Source: RGIG3178 sp963674495 (GTDB lineage Bacteria > Bacillota > Clostridia > Christensenellales > QAND01). From it: a DNA stretch of 64,000 bases. The stretch spans positions 868,001 to 932,000 of the forward strand of contig CAXXLG010000001.1 in assembly GCA_963674495.2 (NCBI GenBank), written 5' to 3'. A program made the translations under genes and the position numbers. This document shows, in pieces, positions 1 through 8,469 of the stretch (the first letter of the stretch is position 1; the number at the start of each line of letters is the position of its first letter). The notes beneath the pieces were generated by a model. The model was not told the origin of the DNA, made no database searches, and worked only from the letters and a program-made list of their open reading frames with translations.

Positions 1-266
1 CCAAGGATACGGTTCTCATCGATTTTTGGGCTACATGGTGCGGTCCGTGCCGCATGCTGTCGCCGGTGGTGGATGAGATTGCGGGCGAAGCGCATCAAGG
101 TGTCAAGGTATGCAAAATAAACGTAGATGAACAGCCCGAATTGGCCGCGCAGTTCAACATAATGAGCATTCCAACGTTGGTGGTGTTGAAAAACGGCAAG
201 CCAATAGCATCGTCCGTTGGCGTGAAGTCCAAAAAAGCCATCCTTTCCATGGTTTCCAGTGCCTGA
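1..266 (+). CDS. trxA: Thioredoxin (5' end cut by the window edge)
   Basis: Thiol-disulfide exchange protein of the cytoplasm. The reading frame is open from base 3. The first visible residues lead into the active site WCGPC (bases 37-51), followed by the conserved run of a thioredoxin fold: the NVDEQPELAAQF strand and helix and the cis-proline motif SIPTLVVLKNGK. About 87 residues remain, so only some 15-20 N-terminal residues are missing from a usual 105-residue protein. It lies upstream of and in the same direction as a Crp/Fnr regulator, with about 400 bases between them that hold a separate promoter. A redox link between the two genes is inference. Confidence 0.93.
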   Translation, partial: KDTVLIDFWATWCGPCRMLSPVVDEIAGEAHQGVKVCKINVDEQPELAAQFNIMSIPTLVVLKNGKPIASSVGVKSKKAILSMVSSA

Positions 267-553
267 TTGCCACCCTTATCCAGCCGGATAATCGGACAAT
301 GCAGTCGTGGCGATTGCGTACGTCGAGTCTCTATGGTAACACTATATACCGCCAATCCGTGCTTCTAAAAATATAGGAAGCATGGTTTTGCGTACACGCG
401 CATGGGATTGGATGCGGTTTCCCCTGCGCGTTTTTTTATTCCATTTATAATACAACTTCACATCACACCATCGCATTATAAGCTCAATAATCCGCCCCTC
501 TATGCACGCGGAGTATTGGCATCTTTGGCTTATCACTCCTGTATATCGAGCAA

Positions 554-582
554 TTGACACAGTTGTACAAAGCGGGTATGCT
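554..582 (+). promoter_or_regulatory. Sigma-A-type promoter of the Crp/Fnr gene
   Basis: TTGACA at 554-559, a 17-base spacer, then TATGCT at 577-582. The -35 is consensus and the spacing is ideal. The leader to the start codon at 676 is about 85 bases. Confidence 0.75.
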
Positions 583-589
583 TTGTACA
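564..589. promoter_or_regulatory. Operator-like dyad over the Crp/Fnr promoter
   Basis: Perfect inverted repeat: tgtacaaagc (564-573), a 6-base spacer, gctttgtaca (580-589). It covers most of the -35/-10 spacer and the -10 itself, so a bound protein would exclude RNA polymerase. Autorepression by the adjacent Crp/Fnr protein is the simplest inference. The arm is unlike the classical CRP (TGTGA) or FNR (TTGAT) half-site. Confidence 0.65.
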
Positions 590-675
590 TATTGTGATGC
601 ATTTACCAAATTCCAACGGTTATTGCATCCATGGCATATGTTTTTATGCCCTGATGAAAAAGCGGAGGCTTTACG

Positions 676-1350
676 ATGATCGATCAGTCGGATATACAAT
701 GGATTGAGAAGGCTCTTCCCTTCTGGCAGGATCTCACCGCGCCAGAGAAGGAACTGGTCATCAACAATACGGTGCTGATGCAGTTGCCGAAATCCTGCAT
801 TGTGCATGGAGGCGACCGCGATTGCATCGGCTTTTTGTTAATAAAATCCGGGACATTGCGTACTTACATTCTCTCTGAAGAAGGGCGCGATATCACCCTA
901 TACCGCATGTATGCCAACGATATGTGCATCCTTTCAGCATCCTGCATCATCCGGCAGATTACCTTTGACGTTCATATCGAGGCGGAGGCTGACAGCGAAG
1001 TACTCCTGATTTCCGCCGCCACCTTTGCCTCATTGAGCAGCAGCAACGTTTATGTGGAAAATTTCTCCTATAAATTGGCCGCGGATCGGTTTTCTGATGT
1101 CATGTGGGCGATGCAGCAGATTTTATTTATGGGTTTTGACAAACGGCTTGCGGTGTTTTTAATCGATGAATCCGCTAAATACGGGACCAACCTGTTGAAA
1201 ATAACCCACGAACAGATAGCCAAATACACGGGCAGCGCCCGTGAGGTGGTCACGCGCATGCTCAAACGATTTCAGGAAGAAGGCTTGGTAAAACTGTCCC
1301 GCGGCGCGCTTGAAATTGTGGATAAGGCAAAACTCCGCGATCTTCTTTAG
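676..1350 (+). CDS. Crp/Fnr family transcriptional regulator
   Basis: Predicted DNA-binding regulator of 224 residues, the usual family length. Residues about 15-130 form the cupin-like effector domain. Residues 176-208 form the winged helix, with ITHEQIAKYTGSAREVV as the start of the recognition region and RG at 209-210 in the wing. There is no sign of the four-Cys cluster of FNR. Cysteines at 41, 50, 84 and 90 (the last in LSASC) are typical of a clostridial subgroup and could sense redox state or a metal, which is inference. The start is fixed by GGAGG about 8 bases upstream. It has its own promoter with an overlapping palindrome. Effector and targets are unknown. Confidence 0.9.
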   Translation: MIDQSDIQWIEKALPFWQDLTAPEKELVINNTVLMQLPKSCIVHGGDRDCIGFLLIKSGTLRTYILSEEGRDITLYRMYANDMCILSASCIIRQITFDVHIEAEADSEVLLISAATFASLSSSNVYVENFSYKLAADRFSDVMWAMQQILFMGFDKRLAVFLIDESAKYGTNLLKITHEQIAKYTGSAREVVTRMLKRFQEEGLVKLSRGALEIVDKAKLRDLL

Positions 1351-1365
1351 CAAAATGAGACGACG

Positions 1366-1626
1366 TCAGAACCGCTTCAGCGGTTCTTTCATCATGGGCC
1401 TGAGCACGATCTCCACGTTGAGATCCCGTCCGATTGTCATATCCGGTACAAATTTCCCATGGGCTCCCACCACACCTACCATTTTGCGTAGTCCCGTCGC
1501 AATATAGCTGCGGCACCGCCGTTCGTAAAATACACCAAACTCAATCTCAAGCCAACAACCATCAAGATCAAATAACTCCTTGACACCAGCCTTCTTCATC
1601 TTGAGAATCTGCTTATAGCGGTTCAT
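1366..1626 (-). pseudogene. Truncated paralogue of the amidoligase-like gene
   Basis: 86 codons that match the first 95 or so residues of the gene at 1928-2599 nearly throughout: the shared blocks include LEIEFGV, TGLRKM and GKFVPDMT, ending at the shared KEPL. It then stops, 16 bases from the converging end of the Crp/Fnr gene. The histidine block and the C-terminal EFR block of the full-length copy are missing, so it is very likely non-functional as an enzyme. It looks like a tandem duplicate that lost its 3' two thirds. Confidence 0.7.
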
Positions 1627-1927
1627 GTCCCTTCTTTGAATCCAATATTTCTACACATTCGCATCCCTCATTTTGCTTGTTTTATGATACAACAGCACCT
1701 CTCCACATCGTTTGTTTCGACATCGATTGGGAAGCAATATTAGTTTTGTATTTGAATTATTTCAATGTATCACAAAAGGAAACCCGTGTAAAGATAGCAT
1801 ATCCTACTGTGCAAAATATGGTAAATTTCGATATACGAGCCCGTTCAATCGTACCGTCGTATTTATACGCCGTTTATGCAATTCCTTGTTTTGGCGTTTA
1901 TGCTCACTGCCTCACGTGCATAACGTT
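1627..1927. other. AT-rich gap between the two amidoligase-like copies
   Basis: About 300 bases, clearly more AT-rich than the flanks. I see no supported gene, riboswitch or terminator. It may carry the remains of the duplication or deletion that truncated the downstream copy. Confidence 0.4.
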
Positions 1928-2599
1928 TTAAACATCGCATAGCTCTTTTGCGCGCTCGTACAGATCAAAGACGTACACGATATCATTCCAATTCAAATCC
2001 AAAGTGCGGAATTCCACCAAATTTTCCTTTAGAAAATTCACACCTGCGTATTTAGAACTTATGCGGTCTTGAAAATCTAGGTATTCTTCAAACGTCATCA
2101 TCTCGCCCGACGGTTTTCGCACAATATCCATAAAATCCATCTTGTACTTACTATGGATAAAACGCACCGAATCATATCCGCCGTTGACCAGTATTTTGTA
2201 AAACATTCGTTTAACGTTCGTGTCTGCGCGGAAGTTGGCATGGATACCACAGTGAGAATCAAATAGGAAATTCTCATAGAATTCAATGATGTTCGTGATG
2301 TCTAGGAAAAGATCGTGCAGCGGCTCCTTTTCCATGGGCAAAAGTACGATCTCCACGTTAAAATCATTACCAACCGTCATATCCGGTACAAACTTCCCGT
2401 GATTTCCAACCAGTTTTTTCATTTTACGAAGCCCCGTCCGGATATAATGGCGACTACGGTACTCATAACGTACGCCAAACTCGATTTCAAGACCGCAGCC
2501 GTCCATATTGTAATATTCTTTTTTTTCGTCACTTTTCATTTTGAGGATTTTGCGAAAGTACAGCTTATCCAACTTTTTCATCCATTGATCCTTGCGCAT
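1928..2599 (-). CDS. Amidoligase-like protein (PF12224-type pattern)
   Basis: 223 residues. The order of motifs fits the putative amidoligase family, relatives of gamma-glutamylcysteine and glutamine synthetases that form amide or isopeptide bonds with ATP: GLEIEFGV (36-43), an acidic residue at D73 followed by VEIV (82-85), GIH (118-120), KYAGVNF (183-189) and LVEFR (194-198). These correspond to the family's G-E-E, EIVSP, GxHxH, KYxxLN and EFR blocks. The His block reads GIHANFR, so one of the two usual histidines is replaced by Asn. The start has GGAGG 7 bases upstream. No peptide precursor, GatD or gamma-glutamyl cyclotransferase gene lies next to it; its only partner is its truncated copy. 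Assignment is by pattern and the substrate is unknown. Confidence 0.55.
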   Translation of the reverse strand: MRKDQWMKKLDKLYFRKILKMKSDEKKEYYNMDGCGLEIEFGVRYEYRSRHYIRTGLRKMKKLVGNHGKFVPDMTVGNDFNVEIVLLPMEKEPLHDLFLDITNIIEFYENFLFDSHCGIHANFRADTNVKRMFYKILVNGGYDSVRFIHSKYKMDFMDIVRKPSGEMMTFEEYLDFQDRISSKYAGVNFLKENLVEFRTLDLNWNDIVYVFDLYERAKELCDV

Positions 2600-2845
2600 A
2601 TGCGATCCTCCGATTCATCTATCAATTGGCTGTTCTTGCTGCCCAAATAGTTATACAATCCCTAAGCATGTTGTTCAATCTGCTTACATCACCGCTTCGA
2701 ACAATACAAAGACAATCATACTTCAACAATGCCGTCCGTATGACAACACCGTCACGCTGGCTTGTTGATCTTTCAACACACCTTCTATAACCGCTTTGCT
2801 CAAATATTTTGGCTGGAATGACCGCGCCCAGACGGCACGGATCCT

Positions 2846-4372
2846 CTATCTCCGACTGAAGCGGTTTAACCATGTACGCATCGCCCGTATGCGTAACACA
2901 ATACAAAGCGGCCCATACGCACCGATGAACGTCAGTGCACAAACAACCATCTTTAATAGACGAGGCCATGTCCCGTTAACGCTGCCAAACAAAGCACATA
3001 CCGCAATCATTATCAAAAGCGCCAGCACCAACGCAGCCATCATACGTATTCCTTGTCCTATGATGCCCATTATTCCAATATAACCCATCTTTTTGTGGAT
3101 ACGCCACAGTTGTATCATCGCCCCGATCAAGCCCGAAACCGTCGTTGCGATCACGATACCCACCACGCCAAAAACCGGCGCCAAAAGGAAATCCAGACCG
3201 ATATTCATGGATACACAGATGATGCCTATAATCATTGGTGTTCTTGTATCCTGCAACGCATAGAATACGCGTATTAAGAAATTGCGCATGCCAAAGGCCA
3301 ATACACCTGCAATGTAAAAGGCAAATACCGGCGCGGTAAAATCAGTATCCGCCGCCGTAAAAGCGCCGCGCTGATATGCAAGTGCAATGACATCGTTGCG
3401 CAAAAAGATCGTGATAACAATGATGGGCAACGTGACAAGCATAATGGTTTCAAGGGATGATCGTACCGAATCTATAAACAACCTCTTATTCTGATTTACG
3501 GCGATTTTAGACAGGCGGGAAAACATGATGGTTGTAATGGGAACAACCATTACGCCGAGCACCGTTGCCACCAGAGCATAGGATTTGTTCAGCGCGGTAA
3601 TCACGCCGTTTCCCAGAGATGAACCAATGGCACAATCCACCTGATGGTTGATCTCCCCCAGTGCCAGACTGATCAGTGCGGGGATGGCAAGCATAAAGGT
3701 ACGACCCAGCCGTTTGTCTTTAAAATTCAACTTCGGATAATAATGGAAGTGCCCGCGTAAGAACGGCAACATCAGCAGAAACTGCGCACAGCCGACCAAT
3801 GCCACAGACACTGCAACGGCGTGTATGTCACGGTATACCAAACAAGCCGTAATCACAAGCCCGCTGAGCATGAAGCCCATCAATTGTTCGGGTATAAACC
3901 GTTCTCGTGCGTTTAGAATGTTGTACAAAACTCCGGTCATCGCATAAAAAGCCAGCGTTGGATACATCAATCGTGTCAACTCTATGGTCAAATCAAGCCC
4001 CTGCGGAGCCCGAAAAACGAGCGCGCACAAAGACGGTGCGAAAATATATGCTAAGACGCTTCCCAAAGCGCCGGCCAAAAGATACAAGGTGAGGATGTTG
4101 GAAGCGTAATGATCCGCAGCGCGCTGGCCGTCGCGCAATTGGGCGCGAACATACACCGGTATGAATGTCGATGAAATGCCCGCGCTGAACAGAAGCGTCA
4201 TGATGCTTAAAATTCCGTAGGCAGCAACATACGCATCGCTCTCAATGCCACGACCGAATACCGCCGCCATGATCATTTCGCGCACAAACCCCGTCAGCTT
4301 GCTCAGCGCAATGATTACGGTAACGACCATGGCCGTCTTCATCGGTTGATTCGCACTCTTTCTTCTGGGCAT
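2846..4372 (-). CDS. murJ: Lipid II flippase MurJ (MviN family)
   Basis: Moves lipid II from the inner to the outer face of the membrane for peptidoglycan synthesis. 508 residues of almost continuous membrane segments, in keeping with the 13-14 helix MOP exporter fold. N-terminal signature around SKLTGFVREMIMAAVFG, and a later GVMVVPITTIMFSRLSK run typical of MurJ. The upstream in-frame ATG codons lie inside the preceding gene; I choose the ATG at 4372 because GAAGGGA precedes it. It starts 22 bases after the radical SAM gene stop, so the two are probably cotranscribed. Confidence 0.9.
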   Translation of the reverse strand: MPRRKSANQPMKTAMVVTVIIALSKLTGFVREMIMAAVFGRGIESDAYVAAYGILSIMTLLFSAGISSTFIPVYVRAQLRDGQRAADHYASNILTLYLLAGALGSVLAYIFAPSLCALVFRAPQGLDLTIELTRLMYPTLAFYAMTGVLYNILNARERFIPEQLMGFMLSGLVITACLVYRDIHAVAVSVALVGCAQFLLMLPFLRGHFHYYPKLNFKDKRLGRTFMLAIPALISLALGEINHQVDCAIGSSLGNGVITALNKSYALVATVLGVMVVPITTIMFSRLSKIAVNQNKRLFIDSVRSSLETIMLVTLPIIVITIFLRNDVIALAYQRGAFTAADTDFTAPVFAFYIAGVLAFGMRNFLIRVFYALQDTRTPMIIGIICVSMNIGLDFLLAPVFGVVGIVIATTVSGLIGAMIQLWRIHKKMGYIGIMGIIGQGIRMMAALVLALLIMIAVCALFGSVNGTWPRLLKMVVCALTFIGAYGPLCIVLRIRAMRTWLNRFSRR

Positions 4373-4394
4373 ATTCGTTCCCTTCGCTATACCC

Positions 4395-5549
4395 TCAAGG
4401 GCATTGGATGAAGCCCTGTGCCCACAGGCAAGCGCCACAGGTAGGATGCTCGTTTCCAAAGCAATCCTCTTCGTTGCTTTCAATACGATGGCAACCCCCG
4501 CACAGAATACAATAGGAAAAATCAAATCGCCTTACCTTATCGCGAAACGTAGCGTATGGTTCCGACGACCATACTTGCCATAAGCTCTGATCTTTGATGT
4601 TGCCATAGTGCTTGGGTTTAATCGTACGGTGCTTGTTGTGCAGAAATGTCTCGCTCGGATGCAGCAGCGCCATGCACGGCGATACTTCACCGTTCCATTT
4701 GACAAACACATTATTCTCCTGCACAAACGGGCAATGTCCCATTTTGCGATGGAGCGGTTCACCCATAATGGAAAAGATATTGACGGTATTGAGCATGCGG
4801 GAAAGCGGTCCTATGGTTTGATCCGTCAAATCCATAAACGGAAAATCAACATGTGTGACCGGTACATCCTCCTGATTCCTGCCAGATACGATTTTTCCAT
4901 CCGCCATGGTCCCTTGCGCAAAATTTCCTTTTTTCAGCGTTTTCCAATACAGTGCCTGCTCCATGTTCTCCTCATTATACGGCAGAACATGGGAGATCTT
5001 TACGTCTTTAGCGGTGCACCGCCAAGCAAAATTCATCAAATCAAACAACTGATGGATGTTATCCTTCATCGCCACAAACGTAAGCCCGATGCTGAAATTG
5101 GTATAACCGGGCTGTGCGCGTAGCTTAGCCAGTTCCATGATGTTTCCCTTTATCTGCGAAAAGCTTCCCTGTTCTCTTATGCCCTCGTAGGTAGTTTCGT
5201 CAAAACCGTCCACACTGAACCATGCCTGGTCCAAACCGGCTTCTATCACTTCTCTCGCTTTATCCTGGGTCATCAATGTACCGTTTGTCACACACTCAAC
5301 CCGCTTGCCCGTTGCCTTGGCCAACCTTACCATCTCGGTAAATTCCGGATGGAACATCGGCTCCCCGATGCCCCCGAAAAACACCGTATGCACGCTGTCC
5401 ATCGACCCAACTTCCTCTATCAGCTTCCGATAAAGATCCATGTCCATATGTCCCATCGGCTCGTCCTTCCAGCCGCGTCGCATGCACATGGTACAGTTCA
5501 AATTACACAAGGTACTTGGCTCTACATATACCTTCTCAATTCTTTCCAT
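4395..5549 (-). CDS. Radical SAM/SPASM protein, possibly tungsten-cofactor oxidoreductase maturase type
   Basis: 384 residues. The radical SAM cluster ligands are C15, C19 and C22 in CNLNCTMC, with the usual GGIGEPMFHPEF region after them. The C-terminal part is Cys-rich (CILCGGC, and CGAC near the end), as in SPASM domains that bind extra Fe-S clusters. The N-terminal line VYVEPSTLCNLNCTMCMRRG and the overall layout recall the maturases that act on tungsten-containing aldehyde oxidoreductases. No such oxidoreductase lies in this window, so that part is a weak inference. Upstream is a very strong terminator, so the gene probably starts a short transcript with murJ. Confidence 0.75.
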   Translation of the reverse strand: MERIEKVYVEPSTLCNLNCTMCMRRGWKDEPMGHMDMDLYRKLIEEVGSMDSVHTVFFGGIGEPMFHPEFTEMVRLAKATGKRVECVTNGTLMTQDKAREVIEAGLDQAWFSVDGFDETTYEGIREQGSFSQIKGNIMELAKLRAQPGYTNFSIGLTFVAMKDNIHQLFDLMNFAWRCTAKDVKISHVLPYNEENMEQALYWKTLKKGNFAQGTMADGKIVSGRNQEDVPVTHVDFPFMDLTDQTIGPLSRMLNTVNIFSIMGEPLHRKMGHCPFVQENNVFVKWNGEVSPCMALLHPSETFLHNKHRTIKPKHYGNIKDQSLWQVWSSEPYATFRDKVRRFDFSYCILCGGCHRIESNEEDCFGNEHPTCGACLWAQGFIQCP

Positions 5550-5714
5550 ACGCCCTCGTTATCCATGTAGTCTCCCAATGATTATACGCGGTTTGCATAC
5601 AAATGTAAATTCATGCGCACCGGCATTCCTCATGGTCTGTATCTGCCCATTCATGCTTGCACTCAGAACTTGCATGCTAAAATTACCATCGCCTGTATCC
5701 ATAGCAGTATGATG

Positions 5715-5763
5715 TTTTCTATAAAAAGGCTGTCGACGTTGTCGACAGCCTTTTTATAGAAAA
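5715..5763. terminator. Bidirectional intrinsic terminator
   Basis: Perfect inverted repeat with 23-base arms and a 3-base loop (gtt at 5738-5740). The core GGCTGTCGAC stem is flanked by AAAAA on one side and TTTTT on the other. It lies in the 220-base gap between the tautomerase stop and the start of the radical SAM gene; both are minus-strand, so its main role is to end the proS-tautomerase transcript. Confidence 0.9.
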
Positions 5764-5773
5764 TATCTCCAGT

Positions 5774-6004
5774 TTAGCGCTGTTTTTTACCTGAAAGATA
5801 GTACATCTCGTCCTCGCGCGGTTCGATTTCCACCGAACGGACCTTTTCCGCCCATTGCTCCTTTTCTGTTTCTTGGATATCGATGGTCAGCGACTTCGGC
5901 GGCACACCCAGTGTATCCTGCATGGTTTGAAACAGGGCGTCCGCGAGTTTTGATTTCATCTGCTCGTCACGGCCGGCGTGCATCTTTACGATTACATATG
6001 GCAT
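5774..6004 (-). CDS. 4-oxalocrotonate tautomerase-like protein
   Basis: 76 residues. After removal of Met the protein starts with Pro (PYVIVKMHAGR), the catalytic base of this superfamily, followed by the beta-alpha-beta unit expected of a small tautomerase. The closest general match is the PptA-like group. The physiological substrate is not known. It follows proS by 28 bases with a strong AAGGAGG site, so it is cotranscribed with proS and ends at the large terminator. Confidence 0.8.
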   Translation of the reverse strand: MPYVIVKMHAGRDEQMKSKLADALFQTMQDTLGVPPKSLTIDIQETEKEQWAEKVRSVEIEPREDEMYYLSGKKQR

Positions 6005-6032
6005 GTCTATTCCTCCTTATTTAAGGCGCGGC

Positions 6033-7484
6033 TCAATAGGCGCGCGCCCAATAGATCATTTGTGTGGCAGGTTTGCCGCACAGAGCGCAAACCTTGCCCT
6101 GCGCCAGCTGCTGAACATCAAAGGGCATGCAACGCGATGAAATGCCGCATTCCGTCTTAAATTTCTCTTCACAGGAGCGTTCTCCACACCAAGCAGTATA
6201 GGCAAAGCCCTTCTTTCCGTCCACCGCTTCGAGCACTTCCGCTTTATTTTGGGCCTCGAATATGTGTGCATTCCTATGCTCGGTTGCCGTGTTGAGCATG
6301 TTGTCATGTATATCCGCCAAAAGCGCTTGCACTTGATGCGCCAAGCCATCCATTGTCACCGACTTTTTCTCATGTGTATCGCGCCGCACCAATACGACCT
6401 GTTGACTTTGGATATCCCTGGGCCCGATTTCAAGCCGAATGGGAACGCCACGCATTTCCCATTCATTGAACTTCCAGCCTGGCGTTTGATCCCGCGTGTC
6501 CATTTTAACACGGATACCGGCCCGCTTCAAGACACCAACCATCTCATTGGCAGCATCCAATACGCCTTCCTTATGCGCAGCAACGGGCACGACAATGACC
6601 TGAATGGGCGCAAGACGAGGCGGCAATTTCAATCCCCGGTTGTCTCCATGCACCATGATCAGTCCGCCAATCAGCCTTGTGGACGCACCCCAACTCGTTT
6701 GCCAGACGTATTTGCGCTGCCCGTCCTTATCAAGGAACATGATGTCGAATACCTTTGCAAAATTCTGCCCGAGGTTGTGGCTGGTGCCCATCTGTAGCGC
6801 CTGCCCATCATGCATGATGGCTTCCATCGTGTACGTATCCCTGGCACCCGCAAACTTCTCCTTTTCGGTCTTCTGGCCCGTCAAAACGGGTATGGCCATT
6901 GCATTGTAGGCAAAGTCCCGATAGACGCGCAGCATTTGCATGGTTTCTTCCTGCGCTTGATCATACGTTGCGTGTGCCGTATGCCCTTCCTGCCATAAAA
7001 ACTCACTGGTGCGCAGGAACGGACGCGTGCTCTTTTCCCAACGCACGACATTGCACCACTGATTGATTAGCACTGGTAAGTCCCGATAGCTCTGTATCCA
7101 ACGGGCGTACATCGAACAAATAATGGTCTCGCTGGTAGGCCGTACCACGAGCGGTTCTTGCAACTCCTCGTTGCCGCCCCTGGTCACCCAAGCCACCTCC
7201 GGCGCAAATCCCTCCACATGCTCAGCTTCCTTTTTTAAAAGACTCTCCGGAATGAACAACGGAAAATATGCGTTTTCATGACCGGTCTCACGAAAGCGTG
7301 TATCCAGCTCCTTTTGTATCAGTTCCCAAATTCCATATCCGTACGGCCGGATGACCATACACCCGCGTACGTCGGAATAATCCATCAACTCCGTACGCTT
7401 GACAACATCTGTATACCAGCGCGAGAAATCCTCTTCCATCGGCGTGATGTCCTGAACAAATGCCTTTTCGTTATTTTTGGCCAT
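6033..7484 (-). CDS. proS: Prolyl-tRNA synthetase, archaeal/eukaryotic type
   Basis: Charges tRNA-Pro in the cytoplasm. 483 residues from the ATG at 7484, preceded by GGGAG. This length, the absence of the YbaK-like editing insert, and a C-terminal Zn-binding extension (Cys in WCGERSCEEKF, ECGISSRC and VCALCGKP, ending with an aromatic Tyr) mark the short archaeal/eukaryotic class rather than the E. coli type. Class II motif 2 is seen at RPFLRTSEFLWQEGHTAH and motif 3 near HGDNRGLKLPPRLAP. Expression is probably set by the T-box leader just upstream. Confidence 0.95.
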   Translation of the reverse strand: MAKNNEKAFVQDITPMEEDFSRWYTDVVKRTELMDYSDVRGCMVIRPYGYGIWELIQKELDTRFRETGHENAYFPLFIPESLLKKEAEHVEGFAPEVAWVTRGGNEELQEPLVVRPTSETIICSMYARWIQSYRDLPVLINQWCNVVRWEKSTRPFLRTSEFLWQEGHTAHATYDQAQEETMQMLRVYRDFAYNAMAIPVLTGQKTEKEKFAGARDTYTMEAIMHDGQALQMGTSHNLGQNFAKVFDIMFLDKDGQRKYVWQTSWGASTRLIGGLIMVHGDNRGLKLPPRLAPIQVIVVPVAAHKEGVLDAANEMVGVLKRAGIRVKMDTRDQTPGWKFNEWEMRGVPIRLEIGPRDIQSQQVVLVRRDTHEKKSVTMDGLAHQVQALLADIHDNMLNTATEHRNAHIFEAQNKAEVLEAVDGKKGFAYTAWCGERSCEEKFKTECGISSRCMPFDVQQLAQGKVCALCGKPATQMIYWARAY

Positions 7485-7509
7485 ATTCTCTCCCTCTCTG
7501 GTTGATAGA

Positions 7510-7726
7510 TAAAAGGCTCCCGCCCGTATAAGGGCGGAAGCTCCGCGGTACCACCTTATTTGACCGCTGGTGCGGCCCACTCAAGCACCCGTAACGCTGG
7601 TCTGCGGCGGGTTTTCCCCGCATGCTCCCGGTTGGGTACGTCGATGTCTTTCGCTCTGCTTACAGCCAATGGCAGCGCTCTCTATGGAATGACATGGCGG
7701 CGATGGACCGTTCCTTGCTTTAATAA
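7510..7726 (-). ncRNA. T-box leader of proS
   Basis: On the minus strand the 14-base T-box core AAGGTGGTACCGCG sits at 7544-7557, followed by a terminator: CCGCCC...GGGCGG then AGCCTTTT at 7511-7540. The 5' side of that stem competes with the T-box for the antiterminator fold. Uncharged tRNA-Pro should favour read-through into proS. The stem I region lies between about 7560 and 7720. I could not place the proline specifier codon with certainty by eye. Confidence 0.88.
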
Positions 7727-7727
7727 G

Positions 7728-7755
7728 TATATAATAGTTGCCCATGCTTTGGCAA
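7728..7755 (-). promoter_or_regulatory. Promoter of the T-box/proS unit
   Basis: Minus strand: TTGCCA at 7755-7750, a 16-base spacer, then TATATA at 7733-7728. The transcript would start just ahead of the T-box leader. Confidence 0.5.
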
Positions 7756-7920
7756 GTGCTTCTTCATATGTTACCGTTTTGTCAGCCTTACGTTTTCCGG
7801 TTGCCAAAGCCCGTATGCCCAATAATAAAGACATGGCATAATGAATTGTTCATGCAGTTCACATTGATTCATAAAATCGGTCCATCAATCCCTACGATGA
7901 AAACGCTCTTGTAATACGAA

Positions 7921-7950
7921 AAAGGCTTGCCGACTTTGCGGCAAACCTTG
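7921..7950 (-). terminator. Terminator after the cobalamin uptake genes
   Basis: On the minus strand, AAGGTTTGCCG and CGGCAAGCCTT pair around a 6-base loop with one G-U pair, then TTTTT follows. It lies directly downstream of the ECF S-component gene. Confidence 0.75.
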
Positions 7951-7958
7951 GTGCGATC

Positions 7959-8465
7959 TTACGGCACAATACCCCGATCGCGTTGTCGCATCATCAGCTC
8001 CATCATCCGCTCGCCCAACACAAGCATCAAGAAATAGTTACCCAACATATGCAGCGCGTCAAACGGAAGGCCGGATATCCAATAGCCGACGGCGCCGTAA
8101 ATGCCCATAAACGGTATATTTCCAACGGCATACAACAGACCGAAGCAAAGCCCGAAGGCGCCGGAAAACAGCGCTCTAATCATCTTGCCCTTCATAAGCA
8201 GACCGCGCAGCCAAATGCTGATCGCACAAAGCCCCGGCCATAAAATTCCATAGCCGATCCACCACGAAGGTGTAAAACCGTAGATCATGCCCTGCGTCAG
8301 AACGAATACCGCTACCGCCCACATCGTCTGCCAGCCATAGGCCAAGGACGATAGAATGATGAAGAACGATACCAATTCGATATTGGGCAAAAAGCGCAAC
8401 GCCACCTGACATACCACCAACAACGCGCCCAACAAGCCCATCGCCGTTAAAGAGCGTATGCGCAT
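7959..8465 (-). CDS. ECF transporter S-component, probably for cobalamin
   Basis: 168 residues and five to six hydrophobic segments, the size and shape of a substrate-binding S-component of an energy-coupling factor transporter. N-terminal TAMGLLGALLVVCQVALR is the helix I type seen in several S-components. It follows the DUF4430 gene by 4 bases, and both lie behind a cobalamin riboswitch; this is the main reason to propose vitamin B12 or a corrinoid as the substrate (CbrT-like). The shared ATPases and the EcfT subunit are not in the window. Transcription ends at the hairpin just after the gene. Confidence 0.8.
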   Translation of the reverse strand: MRIRSLTAMGLLGALLVVCQVALRFLPNIELVSFFIILSSLAYGWQTMWAVAVFVLTQGMIYGFTPSWWIGYGILWPGLCAISIWLRGLLMKGKMIRALFSGAFGLCFGLLYAVGNIPFMGIYGAVGYWISGLPFDALHMLGNYFLMLVLGERMMELMMRQRDRGIVP

Positions 8466-8469
8466 CGAA

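Larger units (their letters stand above)
267..675 (+). other. Intergenic region between trx and the Crp/Fnr gene
   Basis: No gene is supported here. It holds the promoter and dyad of the regulator (entered separately) near its right end. Around 361-381 a short inverted repeat (gcttc...gaagc) lies downstream of the thioredoxin gene, but it has no good T-run, so I do not call it a terminator. Confidence 0.5.
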
